Below are positions 43,801-53,006 of a stretch of DNA of 64,000 bases, piece after piece. The stretch is from NCBI GenBank assembly GCA_002698785.1, contig PAAG01000045.1:62001-126000 (forward strand). Direction: 5' to 3'. Position numbers and translations under genes: made by a program. Below the pieces are notes generated by a model. The model saw nothing but the letters and a program-made list of their open reading frames with translations, ran no database searches and had not been told where the DNA came from. This DNA is from Verrucomicrobiales bacterium (GTDB taxonomy: Bacteria > Verrucomicrobiota > Verrucomicrobiia > Verrucomicrobiales > DEV007). Within the stretch, counting starts at the first letter, position 1. Every line of letters starts with the position of its first letter.

Positions 43801-45964
43801 AAGTAACTTCCTGGGAGGATTCGTCTTTTGTGGTTTTGGCAGTCTCCAGTTCGGAGGCGAGAAGTGCTTTCTCTGCACTGAGCTCCTCCAGCGATTTCTG
43901 GGCCGTTTCGAAGCGATTTGAAAGATCTTTTGATTCCTTGCGGGCGCTCTCCAACAACTGCTCGAGTTCGGAAACTTTCGAACTCGATTCCTTGGATACG
44001 GCATCTTTGGACGCTTCCAACGTCGCGATCAGCGCGAGCGACTCAGCAACTTTCGATTCCAGACGAACCCGATCATTTTCGAATTCAGCGGCACGATCCG
44101 ATATTTCGGACTCCTTGGACTGCAAATGGGAATGTAAATTTTCCTTCTCTGACAGCGCTGTTTCGAGCGAGGTTCGAGTGGATCGTTCTTTCTCGTCGAG
44201 TTCGCGTATAGTTATGTCGGAATCTTTCAATTGCCCTCTGAGCGTGTCGATTTCCGACGTGAGAGTAAGAACTTTCGCCGCCTCGCCTTTGGCTTCTTCT
44301 GCGTCGGCAGTGGTATCGCTGAGCTGAGTTTCCAGCTTTTCAATTGCAGCCTGGCGTTCGTCGAGTTGTTTCGTCAGGGCCTCGATCTCCGAAGAAAGGG
44401 TAACCACCTTCGCTGCTTCGCCCTTGGCTTCTTCGACGCTTGCAGTGGTTTCGCTGAGCTGGCTCTTCAGGTCTTCGATTGTCGTCTGGCTCTCGTCCAG
44501 TTTTCCAGTGAGAGATTGAACCTCCTCGGAGAGAGTGATCACTTTGGCCGCTTCGGCCTCTGCTGCCTCGGCGTTCGCTGTTGTGTTGGTGAGGTCGTCT
44601 TCGAGCGAACTAAGTGACTTTTTCAGCTCATCAAGTTGCTGGGAGAGTTCTTCGTTTTCCTTAAGGGCGCCGCTCAGTTTCTCCTCTAGCTCGTTAGCCG
44701 AGGCGGAAGCGTTATCTTGCAGGCCCTTAATTTCGCTCTCAAGAGACAGTCGAGCAGCTTTCTCCTCTTCCAACTGTTCTTGCAGGGTGCTGGCCTGTGA
44801 TCGAGCTTCCTCGATTGCTGCTTTGGACTGGTCCGCTTCTTCAGTAGAGTTTGTTCTCAGCGTAGCAAGCTCTTCCTCCTTGAGGGAAAGTTGTTCCTGT
44901 AAGGTTTTCTCACGCGAACTCACTTCGTCAAAGTCGCTGGTCAGCTTGGCGATTGAAGCAGAAATGGCTGCCGCCTTGACGGCTTCCGAGGACTTAGCCT
45001 CCAGTTCCGTTTTCAGTTCAGACAGCTCAGCCTGCAATTGTGAGATGGTGGACTCACTCGCGGAGCTTTCTTCCTGACGTAGCTGTTCCTCTTCCGAAAC
45101 TTTTTGCTCAAAGGCAGCCAGTTTTGTTTTGGATTCATCGAAATCAGCTTTCAGTTTATCGATCTCTTCCTGAGCATTCTTCAGAGACTCGGCCTCTACT
45201 GCCTTTGATTGTTTGGTTTCTTCCAACTCGGAGGTCAGGCGATTCTCTTTGGCTTTTGATTGCTCGATTTCGTGCTCCAGCGCCTGAATCTGGTCTTCCA
45301 ACTCACTTTTCGCTTTCTCAGTCTCCGCGCTGGCAGTTTTGGAAAGCTCCTGTATCTCACCTTCTTTGGCATCGAGGGAACTGCGCAATTTGCTCGCCTC
45401 TTCTTCTGTCTTAGTTAGTGCCGCTTTCGTCTCCTTGAGTTCTTTCTCCAGAGACTCGAGTTTCTTTTTACTCCCGTCGTCCTCTCTCTTTGGAGGGTCT
45501 GCCTCTGTCGGGATGTTAGGAGAAAGCGTTCCCGGTGTGGAAATGCTTTTCAGAGAGTCGACGCTACCGGTCTTTTTCTCTACGCCGATTGATGATGTCT
45601 CATCCTTCGCTTTTCCAGCAAAGGCAGGGCGATCCTTTAGTGAAACGATAGTGGGTCCGTCGGATCCTACTTCAGCGACGGCCACTTTGAGGATGCCAAA
45701 TTTGATATAGTCGCCCGCACTGATGACCTCAGGCTTTTCGACACGCTTTCCATTCAAGAACGTTCCGTTCGATGAGCCGAGGTCGACTAACTCATAATCT
45801 CCGTCAGAATTCCTGACAATTTCAGAATGGTAACCGGAAATGTACGTTTCTTTGATTCGGAGTTCGTTGTCGTGCCGACGACCGATCCGATATTTCTTAT
45901 TTTCGAGAATGAGTTCGAAAACGTCACCTTGGACGTTAGTCGTCACCACGAGCTTCAGAGTCAT
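40868..45964 (-). CDS. Giant FHA-domain coiled-coil protein with C-terminal GrpE-like domain
   Basis: 1698 residues. An FHA domain fills residues ~1-95: YRIGRRHDNELRI, then SGYHSEI and DLGSSNGTFLNG, the phosphothreonine-binding set. Residues ~155-1560 are almost continuous heptad coiled coil rich in Glu, Lys, Leu and Ser, including two tandem 45-residue repeats. The last ~119 residues (1580-1698) change character and resemble the GrpE beta domain: LKRSFLELLRDHSVLQFD, then VIETVRPGYLYQNG and IIRKAEVVVA, matching GrpE's FLDVLRKYGV..., GYxLNGR and IRxAxVxVA. An Hsp70 gene follows directly, so this may be its nucleotide-exchange partner tethered to a long spacer and a phosphopeptide reader. No signal peptide or membrane helix. 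Confidence 0.9.
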   Translation of the reverse strand: MTLKLVVTTNVQGDVFELILENKKYRIGRRHDNELRIKETYISGYHSEIVRNSDGDYELVDLGSSNGTFLNGKRVEKPEVISAGDYIKFGILKVAVAEVGSDGPTIVSLKDRPAFAGKAKDETSSIGVEKKTGSVDSLKSISTPGTLSPNIPTEADPPKREDDGSKKKLESLEKELKETKAALTKTEEEASKLRSSLDAKEGEIQELSKTASAETEKAKSELEDQIQALEHEIEQSKAKENRLTSELEETKQSKAVEAESLKNAQEEIDKLKADFDESKTKLAAFEQKVSEEEQLRQEESSASESTISQLQAELSELKTELEAKSSEAVKAAAISASIAKLTSDFDEVSSREKTLQEQLSLKEEELATLRTNSTEEADQSKAAIEEARSQASTLQEQLEEEKAARLSLESEIKGLQDNASASANELEEKLSGALKENEELSQQLDELKKSLSSLEDDLTNTTANAEAAEAEAAKVITLSEEVQSLTGKLDESQTTIEDLKSQLSETTASVEEAKGEAAKVVTLSSEIEALTKQLDERQAAIEKLETQLSDTTADAEEAKGEAAKVLTLTSEIDTLRGQLKDSDITIRELDEKERSTRTSLETALSEKENLHSHLQSKESEISDRAAEFENDRVRLESKVAESLALIATLEASKDAVSKESSSKVSELEQLLESARKESKDLSNRFETAQKSLEELSAEKALLASELETAKTTKDESSQEVTLLQDKVRTLEENRDALANDLETAKEAAEAIPVLKQEIESLKEEAETHKKQADESLLSSKQSLDELTSEKERLLADLADARKSGTDTGSELTSLREKVEMLESELSSTTDQLRQERGSVQSAKAEANQLRIDLQKTRESSDRDFQESERTLKSRIAELETALASEKVRALDGQKKNELLSGEVFSFRSNLNTTEQELESLRRSNEDASRNNGRLQAELNRYSAEKDELSRELEHSRVRSKELLAEVEGLQQSLTAKTRELVEKDSEHARNESDLVQSLKRELSNAVSARENAETKRAEIEREKQSLSGSFERLKAQLDSSETSLKSAAEREENILHEKGLLARRLEKAESSNSELAARIKEEVSASLAGKQLIEKLESQIRENESEAVRREQERIREIETDLSQWRRSAQDSEERLLGLGEMLSSVKEDRKTAQDEVLALKNRIIEVEAETSSMRELLRENEMQRADLSSKLADKTALAASHEKMASSLKQELDATISRYTESERGLLEKHRGEIDSLLEELRLETNRKEKLQKDLEDTRNGLSEALRNAWEESRKAQAELIAEGNAKLSGMEDELTQVIRSREEMEAARNSLEDELNDREERIERLSETIEDLEAKIRDEQEAREFVITELDQTRGGFSQALQSNWIHLEKARRLHATELAAREQSERTVAKLQSETANLSEKLEETETKRRQEIQDWENRYNELREEKLTLASEDANLQRIREQIGEATSQRKSTEEELEKLSRSLHEFQQKEAQIKEQRDQLLGEREELKATLNQARKDLESVQRRTTDSRDQGEKLSETIHAAERRIQSLKKLESEMEQAVERRRQQNVLSRSDVFSETTADYVARNTGEFPQEDFYRKLIAKIDLIDDLAKRYENKWRYPKVSDQLVILKRSFLELLRDHSVLQFDLEPGTVLSIEERKRIKLVPQPDTGARKPVVNGTNGHDSRVIETVRPGYLYQNGNKNVIIRKAEVVVA
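44267..44536 (-). repeat. Two tandem 135-bp repeats inside the coiled coil
   Basis: Two copies of a 45-codon unit (44402-44536 and 44267-44401), each starting with Thr-Leu-Ser and ending AKGEAAKV plus one residue; a partial third copy starts at 44266 and a remnant precedes the first. The copies differ at many third positions, so the duplication is not recent. Confidence 0.75.
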
Positions 45965-46161
45965 AGCTGTCTGTTACCTGTTTCGAGAAGGAGTGCCGGA
46001 AGTATAAACATGATTATGGTGATTAAAAGATGAAAGATAATTAAACTGAGTCTCAATTTTGCGAATTTTGTGGTGATTTAGATCCAGGAATTAAGAATTT
46101 CTCTAGTGAAAATCGGTCGTAGTGGTTGCAAAACCGGTCTCTCGGCTCTCTTTTCTTCCGA

Positions 46162-47607
46162 ATGCCAGAGATGAGACTTTTCGACACCCTGTCTCGTGAA
46201 ATCCGCGAGTTGAAACCGAGAGAAGGCGATACCTACCGGTTCTACTGCTGCGGTCCTACAGTTTATGGTCCGGCGCATATTGGTAACTTTCGTACCTTTG
46301 TATTGCAGGATGTATTCCGTCGCACTCTTGAGATTTGCGGGCTCAAGACATTTCACGTTCGCAATCTCACCGATGTGGATGACAAAACGATCCGGGATTC
46401 ACAGGCAGCGGGAAAAACGCTCACTGACTTCACCGAGTACTGGACAAAGAAATTCCACAAAGACTGCGACAGCCTGAACAATCTCCCTCCTCACAAAGAA
46501 CCAAGCGCTGTAGGGCACATTCCCCAGCAGGTCGCGATGATCGAAGAGTTGGTGGAAAAGGGGCATGCCTACCGTAGCGACGACGGCTCTGTCTACTTCA
46601 GCGTTTCCAGTTTCCCGACATACGGAAAGCTATCCCGCCTCGACCAACGCGAACTGAAAACTGGCGCGTCCGGAGCCATCACGGATGACGAGTACGAAAA
46701 AGATTCCGTCGCCGATTTCGCTCTTTGGAAAGGCCGTCGCGAAGAGGATGGCGAGAATTACTGGGAAAGCCCATGGGGTCAGGGGCGCCCGGGCTGGCAC
46801 CTGGAGTGCTCCGCGATGTGCCGCGAATACCTCGGGGAAAGCTTCGACCTGCACTCCGGCGGAGTTGATCTCGTTTTTCCACACCACGAGAACGAGATTG
46901 CCCAAAGCGAAGCGTGCACTGGTGCCTCCATGGCCGACCACTGGTTTCACACCACCCACCTTCTCGTGGATGGGGGGAAAATGTCGAAGAGTGCGAAGAA
47001 CTTCTACACTCTTGCCGATATTGAGAAAGCAGGCTTCACCGCTAGCGAACTTCGCTACGTTCTCATCTCCGCGCATTATCGCCAGCCGCTCAATTTCGTA
47101 GCTCGAGACGCGGAAGGTAACGAGTCATTCCCGGCTCTTCAGGGAGCACGTCAGGCGCTTCAGAGAATCGCTAAATTCGAGAAATCATTGAAAGACGCGG
47201 CAGGAGAAACTCCCGAATTTTCCTACGAAGATGCGATTTCTCTTACGGATAGAGGATCATTCGAGGATGCGATTCAAGCTCTCGCTGACGACTTGAATAC
47301 TCCAGAAGCCTTCGGTCGAATCTTTTCAGCCATGAAGGCCATCAAACCTGGCGACCTGAAGCCTGAGGAAGCGCTCAGAGAATGGAAGGGACTCCACACA
47401 GCTCTCGAAGCCATGGGGATTGAATTGCCTGCAGAGGAGGAGAAATCCGAAGCACCTCCCGAAATCGCAGAAAAAGCCGAGCAGCGCTGGAAAGCAAAGC
47501 AGGACAAGGACTGGGCTACTGCCGATCGCCTGCGGGATGAAGTCCTTGAGGCAGGATGGGAAATCAAGGATACTAAGGAAGGCTACGAGCTATGTTCGAA
47601 AAACTGA
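46162..47607 (+). CDS. cysS: Cysteinyl-tRNA synthetase
   Basis: 481 residues. YCCGPTVYGPAHIGNFRTF at the N-terminus holds a zinc cysteine and the HIGH-type motif; GWHLECSAM and FPHHENEIAQSEA are family marks and GGKMSKSAKN is the KMSKS loop. It charges tRNA-Cys. ATG at 46162 (MPEMRLF) and 46171 (MRLF) are both possible; an earlier frame opening has no conservation. The gene overlaps hemB by 16 bp, and hemB in turn overlaps the L,D-transpeptidase-like gene by 4 bp. Confidence 0.96.
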   Translation: MPEMRLFDTLSREIRELKPREGDTYRFYCCGPTVYGPAHIGNFRTFVLQDVFRRTLEICGLKTFHVRNLTDVDDKTIRDSQAAGKTLTDFTEYWTKKFHKDCDSLNNLPPHKEPSAVGHIPQQVAMIEELVEKGHAYRSDDGSVYFSVSSFPTYGKLSRLDQRELKTGASGAITDDEYEKDSVADFALWKGRREEDGENYWESPWGQGRPGWHLECSAMCREYLGESFDLHSGGVDLVFPHHENEIAQSEACTGASMADHWFHTTHLLVDGGKMSKSAKNFYTLADIEKAGFTASELRYVLISAHYRQPLNFVARDAEGNESFPALQGARQALQRIAKFEKSLKDAAGETPEFSYEDAISLTDRGSFEDAIQALADDLNTPEAFGRIFSAMKAIKPGDLKPEEALREWKGLHTALEAMGIELPAEEEKSEAPPEIAEKAEQRWKAKQDKDWATADRLRDEVLEAGWEIKDTKEGYELCSKN

Positions 47608-48596
47608 CCCTTCCCATTCGTCCTCGACGGAATCGCAAAAGCCCGGCAATCCGGGGCCTCGTCTCCGAGACTGTCCTCACACCGGCCGACTTCATCTACC
47701 CGCTCTTCATTCACGAAGACGAAACCAACGATCCTATTGAGTCAATGCCCGGCTGCCATCGTTGGAGCTTGGCTGGATTGGTAGGGGAAGTGGGACGAGC
47801 TTATGAAGTAGGAGTGAGAGCCGTCGTTTTCTTCCCGAAAATCGAAGAAGATCTGAAAACGCCGAAAGGTGAGGAGTGCTACAACGACGACGGTCTCGTC
47901 CCACGTGCGATCAAAGCGGTCAAAGAAGCGTATCCGGACGTCGTCGTGATCACAGACGTCGCTCTCGATCCCTACAATTCAGATGGGCACGACGGGATTG
48001 TCGAAAAAACCAAAGACGGAGACCTCAAGATAGTAAACGACGAAACGGTCAAGGTTCTCTGTAAGCAAGCGCTCTGTCATGCAAAGGCCGGGGCCGACAT
48101 CGTATCCCCGAGTGACATGATGGACGGTCGAATCGGAGCAATACGAGCAACTCTCGACCGATATCATTTCGAAGAAGTGTCCATTCTCAGCTACACTGCC
48201 AAATACGCGTCGGCCTACTACGGACCATTTCGTGGGGCTCTCGATTCCGCTCCCAAAGCGGGCGACAAAAAAACCTATCAGATGGATCCCGCGAACAGCA
48301 GGGAAGCACTTCGCGAAGCCGAGCTCGACATCGCCGAAGGTGCCGACATGGTCATGGTGAAACCAGCGGGACCGTATCTCGACATCATTCGCATCATTCG
48401 TGATTCAGTGGATGTCCCAATCGCAGCTTATCAGGTGAGCGGTGAGTATCTCATGATCAAGTCTGCCGCGAAAGATGGTTGGGTAGATGAGGAGAAAGTC
48501 GCCATGGAGTCCTTGTTAGGAATTAAGAGAGCCGGAGCTGACATGATTCTCACCTATTTTGCGAAGGACGTGGCTGCCCGCCTTCAGGCCGGATGA
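47592..48596 (+). CDS. hemB: Delta-aminolevulinic acid dehydratase (porphobilinogen synthase)
   Basis: 334 residues. Active-site lysines in SYTAKYASAYYGPFR and MVKPAGPYLD. The metal-site segment is DVALDPYNSDGHDG, in which the cysteines of zinc-dependent HemB are replaced by Ala and Asp, as in magnesium-responsive enzymes of Pseudomonas and Bradyrhizobium. It condenses two ALA molecules in tetrapyrrole synthesis. Its start lies inside the end of cysS (16-bp overlap). Confidence 0.96.
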   Translation: MFEKLTLPIRPRRNRKSPAIRGLVSETVLTPADFIYPLFIHEDETNDPIESMPGCHRWSLAGLVGEVGRAYEVGVRAVVFFPKIEEDLKTPKGEECYNDDGLVPRAIKAVKEAYPDVVVITDVALDPYNSDGHDGIVEKTKDGDLKIVNDETVKVLCKQALCHAKAGADIVSPSDMMDGRIGAIRATLDRYHFEEVSILSYTAKYASAYYGPFRGALDSAPKAGDKKTYQMDPANSREALREAELDIAEGADMVMVKPAGPYLDIIRIIRDSVDVPIAAYQVSGEYLMIKSAAKDGWVDEEKVAMESLLGIKRAGADMILTYFAKDVAARLQAG

Positions 48597-49204
48597 GACG
48601 GCGAAACTGGATCGCTGGGCTTGCTGCAGTTGGGTTACTCCCAAAGCGGGGCTTCGCTGATACCACGCCTCGCTTGAAAGTCGTTCTCAACAAAAGTAAC
48701 CCTAGGGAAAGCTCCGGCTTACTAAAAGGGGAGAAGTTCGCTGTTGGTTTCGGAAAGCATGGTTTCAAAAGCGAGGGCTCCGCATTCGAAGGTGGTTATT
48801 CCCTCCTCGGAACATTTCGCGTGAACGCAATTCTCACTCGGGAAACCTTCGCGATGACCGACAGCCTGGTTCAACAATCCGGCAAATCACGAGAATGGCT
48901 GGAGGAGAAGCTTTTCACTAACATGTCATCCATCGACTTCGATGGAGATGGTAAGGGTGGGGAATACGGCGACGCGTTCATTGGTCTTGAGCCTGTCGAC
49001 ACTTCCGTTCAACAGCCATTCCATTTCGGGGAATACAAAGGAGTCTTTCGCTGGTATTCCTATGCCATCCACGGGACACAGGACGAGTCACGCATCGGGA
49101 AATGCATCACAGGTGGATGCATCAACGTCGGCCAAAAGGACCTGCTGGAATTGGTCGAAATCGTGAAGCTGGGTGACCTCGTCGAGATCACTCAGCCAGA
49201 TTAG
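48593..49204 (+). CDS. L,D-transpeptidase (YkuD)-like exported protein
   Basis: 203 residues with twin-arginine-like signal [16 protein letters not shown]. The C-terminal half has [13 protein letters not shown] followed by ITGGCINV, which fits the YkuD pattern H-G-T...S/T-x-G-C-I-R with Asn in place of the final Arg; Cys is the expected nucleophile. L,D-transpeptidases cross-link peptidoglycan or attach proteins to it in the periplasm. Starts within the hemB stop (ATGA overlap) and ends 17 bp inside the convergent metH gene. The Arg-to-Asn change keeps confidence moderate. Confidence 0.72.
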   Translation: MRRRNWIAGLAAVGLLPKRGFADTTPRLKVVLNKSNPRESSGLLKGEKFAVGFGKHGFKSEGSAFEGGYSLLGTFRVNAILTRETFAMTDSLVQQSGKSREWLEEKLFTNMSSIDFDGDGKGGEYGDAFIGLEPVDTSVQQPFHFGEYKGVFRWYSYAIHGTQDESRIGKCITGGCINVGQKDLLELVEIVKLGDLVEITQPD

Positions 49205-52200
49205 GAGCCAGCCATTTCTCGGCTTCCTCAATCGACATCTTCTTCCGTGCGGCATAGTCCTCCAACTGATCTCGCTGGATCTTGCCGACGTTGAAGTAGC
49301 GAGCTTCTTCATTGAAGAAGTAAAGTCCACTCACGGATGAAGGAGGGAACATCGCATAGCTCGTCGTCAGTTGGATGCCCACCGTTTTCTCAACATCAAG
49401 CAGATCCCAAAGGATCGCCTTCTCTGTGTGATCGGGGCATGCCGGGTATCCAGCCGCTGGACGAATACCGCGGTATCGTTCCTTGATCAGCTCGTCAACT
49501 CCGAGATTCTCGGTTTTTCCGAAGCCCATGTATTCGCGAACCTTGCGGTGCATCAATTCGGCCAGGCCTTCGGCAAAACGATCGGCCAAAGCTTGAATAA
49601 TGATCGCCGTATAGTCGTCACCATTGTCCCGGAAAGTTTTCGCGTATTCCTCGACTTCATTTCCTGCCGTGACAGCAAAAGCCCCGAGATAATCCGTGCG
49701 TGCCGCGCTGGCGGGAGCAACAAAGTCAGCCAGGCTCTGGAAAGGCGTGCCTTCTTTGATCTTCTCTTTCTGCTGGCGCAGGAAGTGGAAGGTCGTCAGC
49801 AATTCTGACTTCTCTTCGTTCGCGAAAAGCTCAACATCTTCTCCGGTTGATTGCGCTGGCCAGACACCCCAAACCGCTCGGCAATGAAGTCGCTCATTCT
49901 CGACCAGATCTTCAAGGATTCTCTGCGCATCAGCGTGAAGCTTCCTCGCTTCTTCACCATGGACTTCGTGATCGAGGATCTTGGGGAAGACGCCTCGCAG
50001 TTCCCAGGCGTGAAAAAACGGCGACCAGTCAAAGACATCAACGATCTCCTGCAGCGGAACACGATCCCAATGGTGTTTTCCGATCTCTTCTGGTTTGGCA
50101 ATGTCCGTCGTCTCCCAGTTAATCTGGTAGGGACTCTTCTTCGCCTCTTCGAAAGGCAGGTACACAGCGGTCGACCCTTTCCCGGAATAGATCTCCCTCT
50201 CCTTCACCTCCTGAGCGCGATGCTTTTCAAGGAATCCATCTCTCAAGTTGTCGGAAAGAAGGCTGTTGCACACACCTACCACCAGCGATGCATCGCCGAC
50301 ATGGACGATAGGCTGACTGTAATGCTCACTGATTTTAATCGCTGTGTGAGCGCGGGAAGTGGTTGCACCACCAATCAGGATTGGTGTGTCGAATTCGTGC
50401 TTTTCGAATTCCTTCGCGTTGTAAATCATCTCATCCAGCGAAGGAGTGATCAGGCCGCTCATCCCCACGATGTCTGCACCGTGTTCTTTTGCGGCAGCCA
50501 TGATTTTGTCACAATCAACCATCACGCCGAGGTCGATCACTTTGTAGCCATTGCACCCTAGCACAACGCCAACAATGTTCTTGCCGATGTCGTGGACGTC
50601 ACCCTTTACGGTCGCGATGACAAAGGTCGGAGCATCATCTTCCGCGTCATCGCCTTTCTCCGCTTCCATGTAAGGGGTCAGGTAGGCGACCGCTTTCTTC
50701 ATCACGCGTGCGCTCTTCACGACCTGGGGGAGGAACATCTTGCCTGCCCCGAACAGATCTCCTACCACCTTCATCCCATCCATCAATGGGCCTTCGATCA
50801 CGTCGAGTGGACGACCGAGTGATTGCCTTGCTTCCTCCGTGTCTTCTTCAATGAAATCGGTGATGCCCTTGACGAGGGCATGAGTCATGCGCTCTCCGAC
50901 GCTGGCTTCCCTCCAGGACAAATCAGGACCGCTGGCTTTCTCCGATACGTGCGCACCTGCTGCCTTCAACTCTTCGGCGTAATCGATCAGAGCTTCTGTT
51001 GCCCCATCATTGCGGTTCAGCAGAACATCCTCCACGAGCTTCAGGAGTTTCGGCTCGACCTCGTCGTAAACCTCGAGCATACCCGGGTTCACGATGCCCA
51101 TGTCCATACCCGCCTTGCCGGCGTGATAAAGGAAAGCCGCATGCATCGCCTCGCGGACGACATTGTTTCCGCGGAAGCTGAAAGAAATATTCGATACCCC
51201 TCCGCTGACCTTCGCGCCCGGAAGGTTTTCTTTGATCCATCGAGTCGCTTCAATGAAATCGACGGCATAGTTGTTATGCTCGTCCATCCCGGTAGCGACG
51301 GTTAGGATGTTAGGGTCAAAAATGATATCTTCCGGATTGAAACCAACCTCGTCGACGAGAATTCGATAGGCCCGTTCGCAGATTTTGATTTTCTTCTCGT
51401 AGCTGTCCGCCTGTCCCTCTTCGTCGAATGCCATGACGACGACAGCTGCACCGTAGGTCATGATCTTTCGTGCCTGCGCCTTGAACTCTTCTTCTCCACC
51501 CTTGAGTGAAATAGAGTTCACGATTCCTTTACCTTGGAGGCACTGTAGGCCCGCTTCGATGATCTCCCATTTCGAAGAGTCCACCATGATGGGGACGGCA
51601 GCGACATCGGGCTCCGACGCGAGCAGATTGAGGAATCGCGTCATCGTCGGAACGCCTTCGATCATGCCCTCGTCCATGCAGACGTCGATCACCGGGGCAC
51701 CATTTTCCACCTGCTGACGAGCGATGGAGACGGCTTCCTCCAACTTGTTCTCCTTGATCAGTTTCTTGAACCTCGGAGAACCAGCCACGTTTGTCCGCTC
51801 TCCAACCATAAGGAAATTCTTCTCCTCGGTATGGTTGTAGGTTTCGGATCCTGACAATCGCATTGCTGGAGTCGCTTCCGGAACAGCCCGAGGTGCATTT
51901 CTTTCCGCTGCTTTTGCAATTGCAGCTACGTGCTCCGGTGTATTTCCGCAGCACCCGCCGATCAGGTTCACGAGTCCTGATTTCGCAAATCCATCGAGGA
52001 ATTCCTCCATGTGACGCGGCTCAAGGTCGAAACCAGTGGGCGCTAGTGGGTTCGGAAGACCCGCATTTGGATAAACCGATACATGAGTCTCAGCAACCTT
52101 CGAGAGTTCCGCAAGATGCGGTTCCATCAGGTCTGGTCCGAGCGAACAGTTCAATCCGACCGCCAGTGGCTTCGCGTGAGCCACCGCATTCCACATCGCC

Positions 52201-52964
52201 TCGACTTTCTGGGCGGAAATCATCGTTTCACCACCGCGTCCGACCGCGGCGGAGACGATGATCGGCAGTTCGATCCCGTCCTCGTCATACACCTCGCGAA
52301 GTGCGACAAGCGCAGCTTTCGCATTCAGGGAGTCGAAAATCGTCTCGACCATCATGATGTCCGTGCCGCCTTCTACAAGGGCGCGGATCTGATGTTTGTA
52401 GGCGTCTCTCACCTGATCGAACGTAACAACTCGGAAACCCGGATCTTCCGCATCTGGTGAGTTGGTCAGCGAAACTGTCATTGGCCCGATCGCCCCGGCG
52501 ACGTAGCGCTTACGACCCGTGTCTGATCCGATGTCATCGCACCATTTCCGTGCGAGCTTCGCCGACTCCACGTTGATCTCCCAAGCCAGATCTTTCAGAA
52601 ATGGATTGTTGACCACCTCTCTCTGGAAGAACTCAGGATCCTTTCGGCCTTTTCCTTTCTCCCGGGGGTCTTCGACAAAAAACTCACTCTGCGCCAGAGT
52701 TGTGCCGGAGAACGTATTCGTCTCAATGATATCCGATCCGGCTTCAAGGAACCGCTTGTGGATATCACCGATTACATCCGGCTTGGTTAGGGAGAGGATA
52801 TCCCCGTTGTTCAGGAGATCTTTCTCATTCTTGGCAAAGCGCTCCCCGCGAGCATCGGACTCTTCCAGTCCATATCCGCGAATTGTGGTGCCCATCGCAC
52901 CGTCGAGAACGAGAATTCGCTTCGACAGTTCTCCTTTGAGTTCGCTGGTGAGATCTTCTGGCAT
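49188..52964 (-). CDS. metH: Cobalamin-dependent methionine synthase
   Basis: 1258 residues, full length. Homocysteine domain (~1-340) with [20 protein letters not shown] and [11 protein letters not shown] supplying the zinc cysteines; folate domain (~370-640, [13 protein letters not shown]); cap domain; B12 domain with [19 protein letters not shown] (His ~788 as lower cobalt ligand); and the SAM-binding activation domain (~930-1258) with [18 protein letters not shown]. It methylates homocysteine with methyl-folate. A TonB-dependent receptor gene lies 42 bp upstream, so the transcript probably carries B12 uptake and B12 use together. Confidence 0.97.
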   Translation of the reverse strand: MPEDLTSELKGELSKRILVLDGAMGTTIRGYGLEESDARGERFAKNEKDLLNNGDILSLTKPDVIGDIHKRFLEAGSDIIETNTFSGTTLAQSEFFVEDPREKGKGRKDPEFFQREVVNNPFLKDLAWEINVESAKLARKWCDDIGSDTGRKRYVAGAIGPMTVSLTNSPDAEDPGFRVVTFDQVRDAYKHQIRALVEGGTDIMMVETIFDSLNAKAALVALREVYDEDGIELPIIVSAAVGRGGETMISAQKVEAMWNAVAHAKPLAVGLNCSLGPDLMEPHLAELSKVAETHVSVYPNAGLPNPLAPTGFDLEPRHMEEFLDGFAKSGLVNLIGGCCGNTPEHVAAIAKAAERNAPRAVPEATPAMRLSGSETYNHTEEKNFLMVGERTNVAGSPRFKKLIKENKLEEAVSIARQQVENGAPVIDVCMDEGMIEGVPTMTRFLNLLASEPDVAAVPIMVDSSKWEIIEAGLQCLQGKGIVNSISLKGGEEEFKAQARKIMTYGAAVVVMAFDEEGQADSYEKKIKICERAYRILVDEVGFNPEDIIFDPNILTVATGMDEHNNYAVDFIEATRWIKENLPGAKVSGGVSNISFSFRGNNVVREAMHAAFLYHAGKAGMDMGIVNPGMLEVYDEVEPKLLKLVEDVLLNRNDGATEALIDYAEELKAAGAHVSEKASGPDLSWREASVGERMTHALVKGITDFIEEDTEEARQSLGRPLDVIEGPLMDGMKVVGDLFGAGKMFLPQVVKSARVMKKAVAYLTPYMEAEKGDDAEDDAPTFVIATVKGDVHDIGKNIVGVVLGCNGYKVIDLGVMVDCDKIMAAAKEHGADIVGMSGLITPSLDEMIYNAKEFEKHEFDTPILIGGATTSRAHTAIKISEHYSQPIVHVGDASLVVGVCNSLLSDNLRDGFLEKHRAQEVKEREIYSGKGSTAVYLPFEEAKKSPYQINWETTDIAKPEEIGKHHWDRVPLQEIVDVFDWSPFFHAWELRGVFPKILDHEVHGEEARKLHADAQRILEDLVENERLHCRAVWGVWPAQSTGEDVELFANEEKSELLTTFHFLRQQKEKIKEGTPFQSLADFVAPASAARTDYLGAFAVTAGNEVEEYAKTFRDNGDDYTAIIIQALADRFAEGLAELMHRKVREYMGFGKTENLGVDELIKERYRGIRPAAGYPACPDHTEKAILWDLLDVEKTVGIQLTTSYAMFPPSSVSGLYFFNEEARYFNVGKIQRDQLEDYAARKKMSIEEAEKWLAPNLAE

Positions 52965-53006
52965 GGCGGGGAGTTAAACGCGTATCGGCAGGTGAGCAAG
53001 CCGGGA

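Noticed and set aside
44267-44536. 135-bp tandem repeats as a possible CRISPR or mobile repeat
   Set aside because: They are coding heptad repeats of a coiled coil with no spacers.
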